From contig JAVTVY010039242.1 in assembly GCA_036873755.1 (NCBI GenBank), positions 62,001 to 126,000 of the forward strand: 64,000 bases of DNA, read 5' to 3'. The DNA comes from Hanleya hanleyi. Taxonomy: Eukaryota; Mollusca; Polyplacophora; Lepidopleurida; Hanleyidae. A model generated the notes under the pieces. The model was not told the origin of the DNA, did no database searches, and saw nothing but the letters and a program-made list of their open reading frames with translations. This document shows, piece after piece, positions 21,954 to 34,130 of the stretch (within the stretch, counting starts at the first letter, position 1; each line of letters begins with the position of its first letter). The position numbers and the translations under genes are program-made.

Positions 21954-24750
21954 CGGCAATCACAGATTGAGAGTTTTGCATCTCAACTGGTGAAATGGGA
22001 TATGAAATGCACTCAATGATCCAGAGAAATGATTCTCAACAGAGAATAGATGAAGTGACCTTTTGTATAGAAATTATTTAGGCCGTTGTCAGTTAATGGG
22101 TTGTTTAGCATGACCTCCTGTCAAAACATACATGCTAGATGCTATAATTATTAATTATTGAAGGTAAATTTTCTACCATGTACTCATTCCATATCAAATC
22201 AAAATAATCTCCCATTAGCCTGTTCCATAAAGCAAATCAACAGGACAATGTGTATAAGTTTCTCTAAAGAGACATTTTAAGTTTGCTTTAATTTAATTGA
22301 AACATTCTGTAAATAATTATGGTAGATAGTAAAACTCAAATGCACACAGTGTCATGATTGTGTGAACAGAAATCAAGGGAAACAACTCTTACTTCAATGT
22401 GACTACTATAAAAGATATCTTGCACGATTTTGTAAATTGATGAATCTGAATACTTCTAGTGAGTAGCTTGTCCTTGGGGGTGGGGGGTTATATATGCATA
22501 CTATATTTCACTTAGTATTCCACAGATATATTGAAATAAGAAATATATTGGTGTTAGACGTTACATTTGATCTTTATATATAATTTTCTACCCTAACACC
22601 CAGCCATGTGGGCATTGTAAGGGTACATTGTAAAACCGTATCCAGAAGAATGAATGAATAAATGCCCAGTGGCTTGTTCCAGGGCTTCAACGTCAGGAGT
22701 CCCCTCTTATTGAAATCTTCTTTATTTCTTTTTCACTGACTGAAGATAGGGATTCTCTGTCCAAGGCAACGAATTTTGTATGTCCATCGTCCTTAAGCTT
22801 ACGAGAATTTTGACGCGCACGTCGACAGCATGTGTTGTAGTTGTTGTTGTGGGGACTGAAGAGGTGAAGCGCTCGACCACTTCGCTCAAAAGCGTTTCAT
22901 CAGAGAAATGGATGGTTAAATTAGGCACGATGTACCGACTGGTTGATGAGGAAACAACTGATCCATCATGATGACTTTACTGCAACGTGCTCGACACGTG
23001 GGAATCCCCGCTAGAGATGCATGCCGGGATAACGACTTCGCCTCGTTTTGAGAGGGTTTCCCTCAAGAATGTGAACCAAAATGGCGAATTTTGATCGCCT
23101 CCGCGGTTGACAGCACGGTCAGCTCATTCGTTTTCATGGATTTGCTTACTTATTTTTTTACGGCCAATAATTACTGATAATTAAAATACATGCGGCATTA
23201 TTGATCTCCAAAATATTGATGCGGGCGGGTCATGCGAAACAACCTATCAACTGCCTTAGGGCATAGTACTGCAGGGGACGAAAATGAATGTATTATGTCT
23301 GCTATCTTCTGATGAGCTCTTCCCTGCCCACAATTAGGCTTTTTTCTTTAAATTTTGTACCAATACATACTTGGAAGTCATTGTCTGTTTTCCTCAACAT
23401 TGAAAGAAAAAGCATGGTTTGACAATCAACAACTTGCCCAGGTGGAGTTAAGAGTTTTATGGTTCTTTATAGCTGCATGGGCAAGCTATACAAAGAACTG
23501 GAACACAAGGAATGCCAGTATTTTTAACTCCAAATGAAAGCTTCTTTGGGGATCTAAAGTTATAAATCAAACAAAAGAAGTTGAGATTTCTCATTAACAG
23601 TACTTACATCCTTTCTGCAAATAAAATCTGTAGTGATGCAGGAACTCTTCTGTTCGAGTGAGGTGTTCCAGTACAGCGTAGCTTTTCATTCTGGCATCTT
23701 CCTTCTATAAAAATATTAATATATTATATAAATAGGCATACATGTATCATATTGTGTGTCATGTTACCAGTATTGTTTGATTACAATCATGTGAATGTAC
23801 AAGGGAGTATGAAACACTTACAGTTTAACACCATTACTGTATTCGATGGATTATTTATATGTAATTCAAGCTTTCCAAATATATATGGCATAAAATTGTA
23901 AAACAGAAATGTCAAAAAGGGTTGTCACTTTCACTGACCCAGAACACATCCTTCGTGATTATATCTCCCATACATTTAAAGAACAGAGATTATAGACCTA
24001 TACTTGTTTATACATGCATTTGAAGTTTTGATAAATCATATGAAATATTTTCACAAAATACATATACCGTTACTCTAACACTAATTACAGTGGGATTTAA
24101 AAGTTGCCAACGAGAGGCAAGAGGTGCACTTGAATGGCTGTTGGTAAATTTGAGTAAGAATTAGGCCCCCCTCAGCCCCACAACCCACCCCACTCCGAGA
24201 TGTTTGAATCCCCTGTATGCTCTGATGCACCCCCCCTCCCCCTTCCCCTTCCCCCCAACAAACTGAGTTATTACTTTGTGGATCGCCTACTCAGAAAATC
24301 ATACAAACCTTCAACAGAAGCCTGTGGCAGAAGGAAAACCGGCACTTTTCAGTTTGATCTGTAATATCAACATAGAGACACCCCATAGTCTATCCACAGG
24401 TACAGAGGAGTCTTCGAAGTTCTAGTCAAAATCCTGAAAATAGTTGCATGCAGGCAGTTTTACTATAGTGAGTAGTTTGTCATTGACAGAGCGAACAAAT
24501 TCATTCTGACCCCCTCGACCAGCACTGCAACTTTGTAAGAATTTTGGCAGAATGTGACCAAGGTCCACAGTGTCCTTATTCCTATGAATTGGGCTCTCAT
24601 TACGGCAAAAAAAAAGAGAACTGTTGACATTAGGACCTTGATTTTTGGCATGAAGGTGCATTAGGGGACTGTTACCAGCAAGTTCTGAACTGACCTACTC
24701 TTGATGGCAATTTAAAATCACTGCTGATTCTGACTTGGGCAGTTCCCAAC
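21954..24750. other. Unassigned, with a CpG-richer patch and a candidate exon
   Basis: Mostly AT-rich. At 22720-23130 CpG is raised. On the - strand 22976-22722 an open frame contains VPNLTIHFSDETLLSEVVER followed by FTSSVPTTTTTTHAVDVRV, which looks coding-like. It has an in-frame stop just upstream and no recognised domain. Poly-C/pyrimidine runs occur near 24225-24260. No gene can be called. Confidence 0.35.
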
Positions 24751-25914
24751 TTAACTCTTTACCCCATAGACTTGTGGAGAATTTTCTCTCTCTGACCCAT
24801 AACAGATTTGTAATGGCGTAGGTCTTTAACCCATGGACTGATTTCAATTTTCATACGTTTCCTGCGATGTAAAATATCCCGTTTTATGTCCTATGTCATG
24901 TGGAAAAATATTTACCAATGGTCTCCCACAGGCCCATTCTACGTAATTTGTTCACGTTTTATATCAATATCAGCAACGTTTAATCTAAAAATAAGTAATC
25001 TTGCGAGAAAATGTGTTGTGTCTGCTTTCCGTCTGTTGGAAATCACGAAAAAAGCGAAGAAATTGTCGCATTTTAGCTACGTTTTGCAGCGTTCTGTTGT
25101 TGTTGTTCGGTTGTAATTCCTGTGTTGTCGTATACCATTGTAAAGCTTATTTTTCGTACATTCGGGATTTCGCAGTTACATCATGAGATGGCAGGTATAG
25201 AACGAGCTATAACTGAAAAAGTCCCATATACTTCCCTAAAGGAGAACGAAGGCTGGTAACAAGGTGAAGTAAAACAGCATCACTGATTGGCCCAAAGTTG
25301 AGTGACCTTGAGCGACCTTTTCAGAGGCCCGCGTGATTGGAGCAGTCGGTTTATCTGCGCGTGATCGCCATGGCCATGGGTCCACGAAACACAGCATGGT
25401 GAAAGAATGGCGGATAAATTCTAAAACGGGAGATCAACAGGTCCCGGAAATGTTTATAATAAACTCAGATGGGCAGATTTGACGAGTTAGTCATCAAGGT
25501 TAGATACTTTGGTAGTTTATACTCGCGTTACGTGAAATATTCAGGAATTTGGAAGCAGGTTTTACAATTTTTCGAACGTTTCTCTTGAAGCACACGAAAC
25601 ACATTTGGTGTCTAATCGCGCATTTTCCATCGATTATTTCTGTTCCTCTCTCGATTTCATTTTACCCTTACTACAAAACATACCAACAGTCTATATAGTC
25701 CGATTTATTTAAATTTTGGCTTTCTGAAAATGTATAGTTTTAATTAGGTTTTACTCAAAATAAACGCAAAAATTGCGAAAGTAATCCATCACATGGGAAC
25801 AGCGATGACACGCTGAAAGACGGTTCTATGGGGCAGCGTGCGAGGCGCTCAAAGGCGGTTCTATGGGGGAGCGTACAAGGCGCTCAAAGGCGGCCGTATG
25901 GGGTAAAGAGTTAA
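24751..25914. mobile_element. TTAA-flanked DNA element, piggyBac-like, 1.16 kb
   Basis: Ends TTAACTCTTTACCCCATA (24751) and its exact complement at 25897-25914 form an 18-bp perfect inverted repeat including TTAA on both sides. Near the right end a unit of about 45 bp (GGTTCTATGGGG ... GGCGCTCAAAGGC) is repeated twice and partly a third time (about 25820-25905). No transposase frame is present. Confidence 0.8.
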
Positions 25915-26346
25915 TATAGGCAGGATTCAACTGGGGGTTGGGGAGAGGGATTTCCAAGAGTTTAGCTGGCGTCCTAATGCCTACTCTTCGTACATGTCGA
26001 AGGTCCTGTGATATTAGTCACACTGCCAGGTAAGAAAATGAACAGAGCAAATTGAAAAAGTTAATAGTACCTGTACTATAGTACTAAACTATTTCAAACT
26101 GTTAAACTAATTCGCCACTATCTGTTAGAAAGTTCACCGAAGCTTCTTACCGAGGTTGTTATAAAACTACCTTTATTTATCTCCAGTACAGAAGAGCAGC
26201 TACGGGTAATAACTCAGTGCCTGAAAAGCATAAACTACATGTGTACTGGAAAAAAAATGTGTACGGTACAGGGAAATCCAACAAATCAAGTGTACCGGTC
26301 ACCACCATGGTTTGTCTGTCCTTGGGTGTCTTCGTAGATATTTCTG

Positions 26347-26690
26347 ATGTTAATAAAAATATAAATATCTTTCTTTTTTTCCGGAATATAATTATTTCCA
26401 AAATTTTCATACGAATGAACAATGCATTTATGAATGGCAATGAAGCAAAGACTACGGTCAAATAAAAAATACCTCCCCCCCCCCCCCTCAACCACCTCAC
26501 CACCGCAATTCATGTTAATATAAATATTTTTTCTTTTCCCGAATATAACTATTTCCCAAATTTTCATACACAATGATGAGCAATGACAGTGCCCACATCT
26601 GAACAATTATACATGCCGAATGAACAATACATTTATGAAAGACAATGAAGCAAAAACTACGATGAAATACGCCCTCACCCCCCCCCACCA
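26347..26690 (+). repeat. Degenerate direct duplication ending in C-runs
   Basis: Two units share TGTTAATA-AAATATAAATAT, AATATAA-TATTTCC-AAATTTTCATAC, and GAATGAACAAT-CATTTATGAA. Each ends in a poly-C run (about 26476-26488 and 26678-26688). The second is longer because of an extra block near 26567-26615. Confidence 0.7.
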
Positions 26691-26730
26691 CCCCAACGTC
26701 ATCAGTCATCCCAAGTCTAGTCTGACACGC

Positions 26731-28098
26731 AGCCCCTACAAGATATTTTATAATACTGATTTCTATTGAATGTAGGGTCTGCCAGTTTAACCGGCAAAAT
26801 CTTCTAGCTGTCGGACCGTCCCCGAACGTGGAGGATGTAGCGGTAGTGAGTTTAAACATGGCGGAAAATTTGTCTTCTCGGTTCAGGAAAGCTTTGAAAA
26901 TGCTCGAATAAACTACCCACGGAAAGTTCAGAACGGATTCCAAGTCCGAGATTCAGGCTTCGAATTTGACGGCGGCAACGACGGCAATTGCCGTCGGTGC
27001 CCCATTAATTTGCCTACATGCCCTACAAATTTACACCAAGTACACGGCCACAACACGGCCGCCGTGAAGCCTCAAGTGGCCTACGTGACCCTAAAAATAA
27101 AACCAATCTCATTTCCATCATGCGTTCACGCTTTCTCTCTTTATTCTTTGCTTTTGTAATTTCGTCGGAAAAGCAAAGTCCTTCGGTGATCGGTGGTGGT
27201 TTCGTTTACAAAGCAAGCTTTCCCTCTTCCTATTACCGTAAACAGCATCGTACAGTTTACGACATCGGTAATTCGGGAGCCACCTGTTTTTGGTTCGATT
27301 ACACTTCAATGGATGGTTCCCGTTTGGCAATCCAGATTACTCTCCCCTTGGTCAGCCTACAGAGGGCAGGTCGCTTAGTGTTGTCATTGGATTGACAGTT
27401 GAAGTAAATAATGTGATCATGCCGTCAAACAAACGTGTTTCTGCCACCAAATCTCGGGAACTGGAGAACGGGGCTTCAAACATGCGGAAGCTAGATGCCT
27501 TGTTTTGTATTACTGGATAAGATCTTCTTTTATAATTTGTATATTTACAGACCGTATGTTGATACCTTTTGAATGTTTTACAACAATAACAAACAGTAGT
27601 GAAAATGTGATACTATAGGCCGAGTTTTGCAAAACATGTCTGGGAATAGGATGGGGATATTTAAGTCTAAACAGGGCGTATGACTATACGAGGCCCATTA
27701 AATAATAACCCAATCTTGGGGAAATTTTATTTTTATTTATTTCATGGCAATATCTTCCATAAGACCTGCGGACAAAGTTGCTGCAGTGCCCTTTGTATAT
27801 TAACACATTTGGCCTTCCTGCCTAGTCCATTGGCCTTGATGCCCCCAAAATCTGGTCATTATCCAAGGCCAAAGTGGCCTTGCCCTATTTCCCCCCAAAT
27901 TCAAAGCCTGGAGATTTAACTTAAAAGGTGGGTTTCATTATTATGAGTTGAGAAAATGGCGTATAAAATATCGTTTTTTGACTGCCGGACATTTCGGTCC
28001 GGCAGCTAAGTCGATTTTGCCGGTTAAACGGGTAGAGTTAAACGGGCAGACCCTACATTCAATAGAAATCAGTATTATAAAATATCTTGTAGGGGCTG
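26731..28098. other. 1.37-kb block bounded by inverted 100-bp segments
   Basis: 26731-26830 (GCAGCCCCTACAAGATATTT onward) and 27975-28098 are reverse complements, including GTAGGGTCTGCC and a CCGGTTAAAC region. Between them lies CpG-richer DNA with a short ATG frame, MAENLSSRFRKALKMLE (26858-26911). A longer frame from ATG 27120 to 27395 has a hydrophobic start, MRSRFLSLFFAFVISSEK. Neither frame is recognised. The structure suggests a mobile element or promoter-bearing fragment, but neither is proven. Confidence 0.45.
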
Positions 28099-28101
28099 CA
28101 A

Positions 28102-29985
28102 CAGGGCTTCGTGTTTAGAATTAGTGCGTGAGCTAAAAATAGCTCACGTCAAAATATTTAGGAGAGGGTATTTAAAAGTCAGGCGAGTGATTGCAATATA
28201 ATACAATATAAAATGTGACAGTTTACCAGGTTTAGGATAAAGCCATTTCGAGCTTTTTTAGATCCATCGGGCTTTTTTAGCTTGATCGAGCTTTAAAAAT
28301 GTCACTTTTACTCGTACTGATCATGGGATGTCCAATTTCCGTGGCGAAGCTGGCGTTCACAGCTTTACCATGCTGAGCCGGACATGGGAGAAGTTCAAAA
28401 CCGAAACAATCTCCCTTGTTCACAATTGCGTTGTTGTTATATTTCATATCAAATTATTCTTATGATGCACAGCCAACGTTTCCTCACCTCCTGTATTGCC
28501 ATCAACACTTTATATCTCCTCATCAAACGTCCAACTTGAAGCCATCTTGGCGCCTCGCTTTCAATATGATCTGGCCAGCCCACGTGATCGGATATGCCGA
28601 AATATGGATTTTTAATTTTCCATCGGGTATGGTGGACCTGAATGCACATACAAGCCAAAATTTCAAATATGGAATAAAAAAATGAACTACTAATCACATC
28701 TAAAGAATTATTACTTGGTGGTGAAACTCGTTGAATAAAAGATATATTATTTTGTCATCAGAACCAATAGCAGTAGTTGTTCCTTTCCTGTCAAAACGCA
28801 CACACCACGTTTACACGACATGAACAGGCACTTCAGGCATGCCACCAACTATTAAGTATGAAATCTGGGATTCCAGATGTACTGTCCCATGATTTGAACT
28901 GTACTAACCCACAGTATTTTATTTGCCCAAATAAAAGTTTGGTTTGTATGTACATGATGTGCATTCAGGTCCACCATACCCGATGGAAAATTAAAAATCC
29001 ATATTTCGGCATATCCGATCACGTGGGCTGGCCAGATCATATTGAAAGCGAGGCGCCAAGATGGCTTCAAGTTGGACGTTTTATGAGGAGATATAAAGTG
29101 TTGATGGCAATACAGGAGGTGAGGAAACGTTGTTGGCTGTGCATCATAAGAATAATTTGATATGAAATATAACAACAACGCAATTGTGAACAAGGGAGAT
29201 TGTTTCGGTTTTGAACTTCTCCCATGTCCGGCTCAGCATGGTAAAGCTGTGAACGCCAGCTTCGCCACGGAAATTGGACATCCCATGATCAGTTAGCTAA
29301 ATAATATATAGCCCTCAAGAGTATGAGGGCTATAGGTCGGCCCCAGTCACCTCCAGCGAGGGTTTTAGATAATTTTATTACGAATCACCCACCTCTGAAA
29401 CTGACGTACATCTAATCTCTATCCCCTCCTGCTCACTATTTTAAAATCTTGAGCACTATTGTGAAATAGTAACGAATATATCGCCGTCTGAATTTTCCAG
29501 TCGAATTCCACTTTAAATGCGCCATGTTAACCATATACAGTGACGTCACCAACATGGCGGCGCACAGATTCCAGATTCGAAGTTCACGACTGGAAAATTC
29601 AGACGGCGATATATGCGTCACTATTTCACAATAGTGCTCAAGATTTTAAAATAGTGGGCAGGAGGGGATAGAGATTAGATGTACGGCAGTTTCAGAGATG
29701 GGTGATTCGTAATAAAATTATCTAAAACCCTCGCTGGAGGTGACTGGGGCCGACCTATAGCCCTCATACTCTTGAGGGCTATATATTATTTAGCTAATGA
29801 TCAGTACGAGTAAAAGTGACATTTTTAAAGCTCGATCAAGCTAAAAAAGCCCGATGGATCTAAAAAAGCTCGAAATGGCTTTATCCTAAACCTGTTTACG
29901 TGAGCTAAAATCACTCTCGTGACATGAATTTACGCGAGTGTTTGCGTGCAGGTGAGCTATCACTCGCGCTAAACACGAAGCCCTG
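28102..29985. mobile_element. Long fold-back element with 6-bp target duplication
   Basis: Ends CAGGGCTTCGTGTTTAG and its complement, flanked by CTGCAA at 28096-28101 and 29986-29991. The arms (28102 to about 28697 and about 28965 to 29985) are close reverse complements. They share GTGGCGAAGCTGGCG, the ATATGGATTTTTAATTTTCC region and TTTTTTAGCTTGATCGAGCT. The right arm is enlarged by the nested element at 29294-29796. Frames on the two strands (28416-28685, and 28852-29193 reverse) are the same sequence read twice. No transposase is seen. Confidence 0.8.
29294..29796. mobile_element. MULE-like fold-back MITE, copy 1
   Basis: Begins TAGCTAAATAATATATAG and ends with its complement. The arms of about 225 bp are nearly perfect and surround a short spacer containing GTGACGTCACCAACATGGCG. 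The 9-bp duplication ATGATCAGT (29285-29293 and 29797-29805) is confirmed by the uninterrupted opposite arm of the host element near 28317-28325. Long inverted repeats with 8-10 bp duplications fit Mutator-like MITEs. A second copy lies at 41652-42148. Confidence 0.88.
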
Positions 29986-30062
29986 CTGCAATCGGACTAT
30001 TCCAATTAAGTCATGATGCGACACCATACAGTTCAATGCATCAAGGCAACACACCTCCCCAG

Positions 30063-30112
<50 letters not shown>
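30063..30112 (+). repeat. Homopolymer of 50 C
   Basis: An uninterrupted run of C from 30063 to 30112, just right of the fold-back element. True length is uncertain, because such runs are prone to sequencing and assembly error. The proline or glycine frames over it are artefacts. Confidence 0.9.
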
Positions 30113-30719
30113 ACCGCCACCATCGTGATAAAAAAACACGTTTGCCAAATTTACTTGTTCATTTTACCTTCGAAGATTGTAGGTCAATGCCTACTCGGTC
30201 GCGAGCAAAACGACATGATGTCTAACTTATATAAAGCATAGGGTTTATAGAGACCCCATATTTCGACACTTCACCCTAATATCACCGCCCACATCCCCAA
30301 AAACTTTTGTTTTGCGGGCCTGTGGTCTCACATCAAATTCAACGGCTAATAAAATGAGTGATACAGAAATAAAACTGTACATGTCTGTCATAAATAACAT
30401 CGATGAGACAAGATTCTTACCTTGCTGTTCAACATTTTACCGTTCAACATCCACTGACTGTCGTCTTGCAGAAGTGGCCGTTTGGCGTTTCGCGCGCGCG
30501 CAAATGTGTGACGTCAGACGAGACATGTGTTGTATTACTGCGCGGATTGTATTACACTGCACACAAAAGAATCCGTCGTCGATGTTTATACGACTTCACA
30601 AAACTATTTCAAAACTAAAGCTCAACGATGAAATCATGTATTTGAACGCTTTTATGCGTATTTTCACATACTTTAGGACAAGCAGCTAACGAATGAAGTC
30701 ATAAACACTGCCTAAGTTG
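30113..30719. other. Unassigned, one open frame
   Basis: A + strand frame from ATG 30354 (MSDTEIKLYMSVINN) to 30689 stays open for 111 codons and crosses a CGCGCG patch. It is Cys- and Arg-rich and not recognised. A chance frame is as likely as a gene. Confidence 0.3.
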
Positions 30720-31045
30720 GGTTCACGGAAACAGCAACGGATTATTCCGTCAGGGCAATACAACAAAGGAATATTCACCTACATTAACGAATTATTTCCG
30801 TTAATAGGATGGATTAATCCGTTGAAACTACCGAACGGATAATACGTTGTTGTAACGGATTATTCCGTCATGAGAATACAGCAACGGAATATTCCGTTGA
30901 TGTAACGGATGAGTCCGTCAGTGCAATACAACAACGGAAGATTCCCTTACTATAACGTACTATTTCCGTTTATACAACGGATTAATCCGTTAAAACTACC
31001 TAACGGATAGTAATACGTTAAATTTTAACGGATTATTATTTTGAG
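30720..31045. repeat. Second AACGGA / TCCGTT word element
   Basis: Many copies of AACGGAT and ATCCGTT arranged as palindromes (for example CAACGGAATATTCCGTTGAT), in two larger similar blocks. The right end, AACGGATTATTATTTTGAGT, is the complement of the start of the 101-bp array at 16797, so both belong to one family. The order of words differs between the two copies. Confidence 0.8.
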
Positions 31046-33654
31046 TGTTGGAAGAACAATGAGATACGGAGTCATTTAGTACTAGGATTATGTAGGCTGT
31101 AAGAACCATTTTTTCAAGATGGCGGCCATGAGGCACAACTGTCTATGGTGATGTCTCTATTTTCCTCTGAGTATTATATCTCCACCACTTAAATGAGATA
31201 ACTAAACAATTCCACAGTCAGATAGTAAGGGTTAACCGTCTCAGCAAATGCGAACAGATTAAACTTGGTTGCTCCGCTGACGTCTTGTACTACTCGGGCG
31301 ATTTGTTGTTCAACCTTTTAAATTTTATTTCTCTCCCTGGATTTTATGGAGTCCGCTCCTATTTTGCTGACTTTCTGGTGAATATCCGTTGATGAAACAG
31401 AATTGATTGTAAAATATTGGATGCTAACAAAGCACTACCTTAAGCCCATTTCATTTGACATTTCAACAAAGCATTTGTTTCCAATGACAATATCTCATTT
31501 ATGGCGCGCAGAATCAGCTGGTGCCCATTTCGATTACAGCAGCTTCTTCTCTCTCTAAATCCTACTTTATTTATTATGCAAATAAGTGAACTTCGTCATA
31601 GAGATTCCCCACAAGTGGTTTCAACTTAGTGATTTTGGGGATAAGTGAGTGGTTTATGTGCCACAAAATAAATACAGCAATGGGACAGTTTAGTATCTTA
31701 ACTGCCAAGATTTGTCAGCTACCTACACTCCATACAAACATACGCTCGTCAACGTGAACATTTGTTCGAGAGACCTTCGTTGTAAACATATTATGTTTCG
31801 CAATATTCCAGATTATGCTCATGCAATTTCTTATCAGAGTCGACGTATATGTTTTGTGCAAAATATTTCTGACAGCATATGAAGTATACATTATTCAGTG
31901 TATAAATGTATTAGTTTATATCAGCTGTATGCCTCAGTATAGTAGTGAAGTAGAGTGGGTCCGTATAAGATACTGTGCTTATGTGACGAGCTCAACCACC
32001 TCACAAACCATTATTGTAGAAACTAGTCAAGTTTTTTTTTTAATTTGGTCATGAATACCATGTATCTCTTAAATTTTAAGCAAGCAATTCCCTGGCGGTA
32101 AGTTTCGTATTGTAACTAATCTGAAGATCTAGGTGTCATTAAACAACTTGGATGGTTTGCAAATTTCCATCGGGTTTGAATTACATGAAAGTCGTGTTTC
32201 TTGTCGGCATCGTTACAACATTTTTCCAGGTACATGTTTCGATAAGCTCATCAGCGGCGATAATTCGAAGTCGAATAACTTGTAGAATTCAACTGGACGT
32301 ATGATGAAATGGTTTATTTACGTGGAAATTTAGTGTGGCTCGGGTGTCCGTGTTTGGAGTACTGTGACGTCTCTGCAGTTGGGTACACTATATTGAGATA
32401 CTCTTCGAAGCATTCGACCATTCCATCGTATGTACTCTGGTGTTTGTTATGTGAGGTGATGTGAGTTCACATTAGTATTTGAACATTTCATCGTATGTAC
32501 TCTGTATCTATTTTGTTCCAGGGCACGTGGGTTCACATCAGAAGAGTAGTTTACCTTTTCTAATGCAGTTAGTTCTATCTGACGATGCATTTCTATTTCC
32601 CAGATTCTAAGATATGTTCACATGATGTGGACAGACATATAACCGTCCCTCAAGACAGATCAGCTGCTACGTATATGCATTGTGTAATATTGTATGAAGA
32701 GGGGAGAGTGTATATTATGTACATGTGTATTCACAATATTATCTATTATCATATATAGTAATAGTTTACTGAACATGCTGAAGGCATAGACGCCTATCTC
32801 TGATGAGAAATTGCGCTTTTGCCAGTCTGAAGAATCTTGAAGACTACGGGACCCCTACGGTATAATAAAAAGATAATAATTATGTGGATCAGAGAAACTT
32901 GTGTTTACATGAAGTTTCAAAGTTTTATTTCCAAATGAAGTTCATACATTGGTTGGCTATTAAGACTTTGAAAAATGTTCTCCTGAGGTCAATTCAAAAA
33001 CCGAGATGATCAGTAATGGCCTACCGGGAATACACAAATCTATAGGGTAACCATCTTAACCTCGAAGTCTGGGAGTGATCACTGGAATAGATATGATAGA
33101 GAATAAGGCTTCGATGGCGGCCATCTTGGAAATTTAAGATGATCGGTATTACACCATATCTCTTATGAAATATTCTTCGTGCTGAATCCCTAAATAGCTG
33201 TGTATCGACAGGAATAATGTTCACATGTTGTGCGGTTATTGAATTATTGATTGAAATCTGCTTCAAATGGTGGCCATTTTGAAATCCAAGATAGCCGTCG
33301 TAGCCATATAACTTGTCTATCATTGACATGGAATTTTCTGACAAATGGCCAACAAAAATATCGAAACAGATTAAACAGTGCAGGATTCTGGATGCTATTT
33401 TGGTTTCCTGGCGGATATTTTGAAAAATGACCACTGTGAACTACATAGAAAAAATTCACGGTGGCTCCATATCAGGATGTACCTCTATGCCAAATTGCAT
33501 GCTTTTATCAAAAAGGCACAATTTTTTGACATTGACTGGACTAATGCTGAAAGGCGATATTTATGGATTACTAAGCTGTAATTCCCGATTGTTGAACGTG
33601 TTCTCAAAAATAGAATAAAGCTATGATACATCGATAAAACTTTTGTATTGCTGT
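31046..33654. other. Unassigned, upstream of the Ly6 exons
   Basis: No confident gene. Near 31108 CAAGATGGCGGCCATGAGG resembles the MITE interior. 33110-33480 contains further ATGGCGGCCATCTTGG and GTGGCCATTTTGAAATCCAA phrases of an unclassified degenerate repeat. A frame at 32185 (MKVVFLVGIVTTFFQ, then CAG|GTACAT) looks like a signal-peptide exon, but its phase does not fit the first Ly6 exon. Confidence 0.4.
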
Positions 33655-34130
33655 AGACTTTTTCTCATATTGATCCGTGGAACCGAGCAGAGGATCATGG
33701 GTCAATTCAAGATGGCGGCCAAGTGGGGTACCAGAAAAATGATGTTTTCTTCAGATTTCTTCAAAATTTCTGCTTTTTCGAGATGAAAAGTGGGCAAAAA
33801 TTATGTCATTTCACATCACATTAATATTTACTAATTTATCATGCAGTTTTTGCGGAGAAATTGCATAAATAAAAAATTCGGAAAATCTGACCGAAAAATC
33901 GACCAAAAATGCCGTTTTTAAAAATGACGTCACTGTAACATCATCAAAGCGGCCATCTTGGATTGTTTTTACATTTTGCTGGTAGAGCTTGACCAGAGGG
34001 TATAGTGTGGTAAGTTTCAGCCCCCTAGCCCAAAGGGGGAAAAAAATAATTAGGGGGAGGGGGAGCATTTCGCCCCCCCCCCCCCTCAGCCCTGGACAGG
34101 TCTCAAAAAGCCCAGGCCAGATAGGGTTAA
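33655..34130 (-). mobile_element. TTAA-flanked MITE family, copy 2
   Basis: Contains ATCATGGGTCAATTCAAGAT then GGCGGCC, ATGACGTCACTGTAACATCA, and the terminus CCCAGGCCAGATAGGGTTAA closing at 34127-34130. The opposite terminus is truncated. The 85-residue - strand frame in it is not a gene. Confidence 0.8.

Noticed and set aside
30013..30225. Proline-rich protein on + and glycine-rich protein on -
   Set aside because: Both are readings of the 50-C homopolymer.
32185..32229. Signal-peptide exon (MKVVFLVGIVTTFFQ) for the Ly6 gene
   Set aside because: The only good donor leaves phase 0, but the first Ly6 exon needs phase 1. It may still belong to another transcript or be chance.
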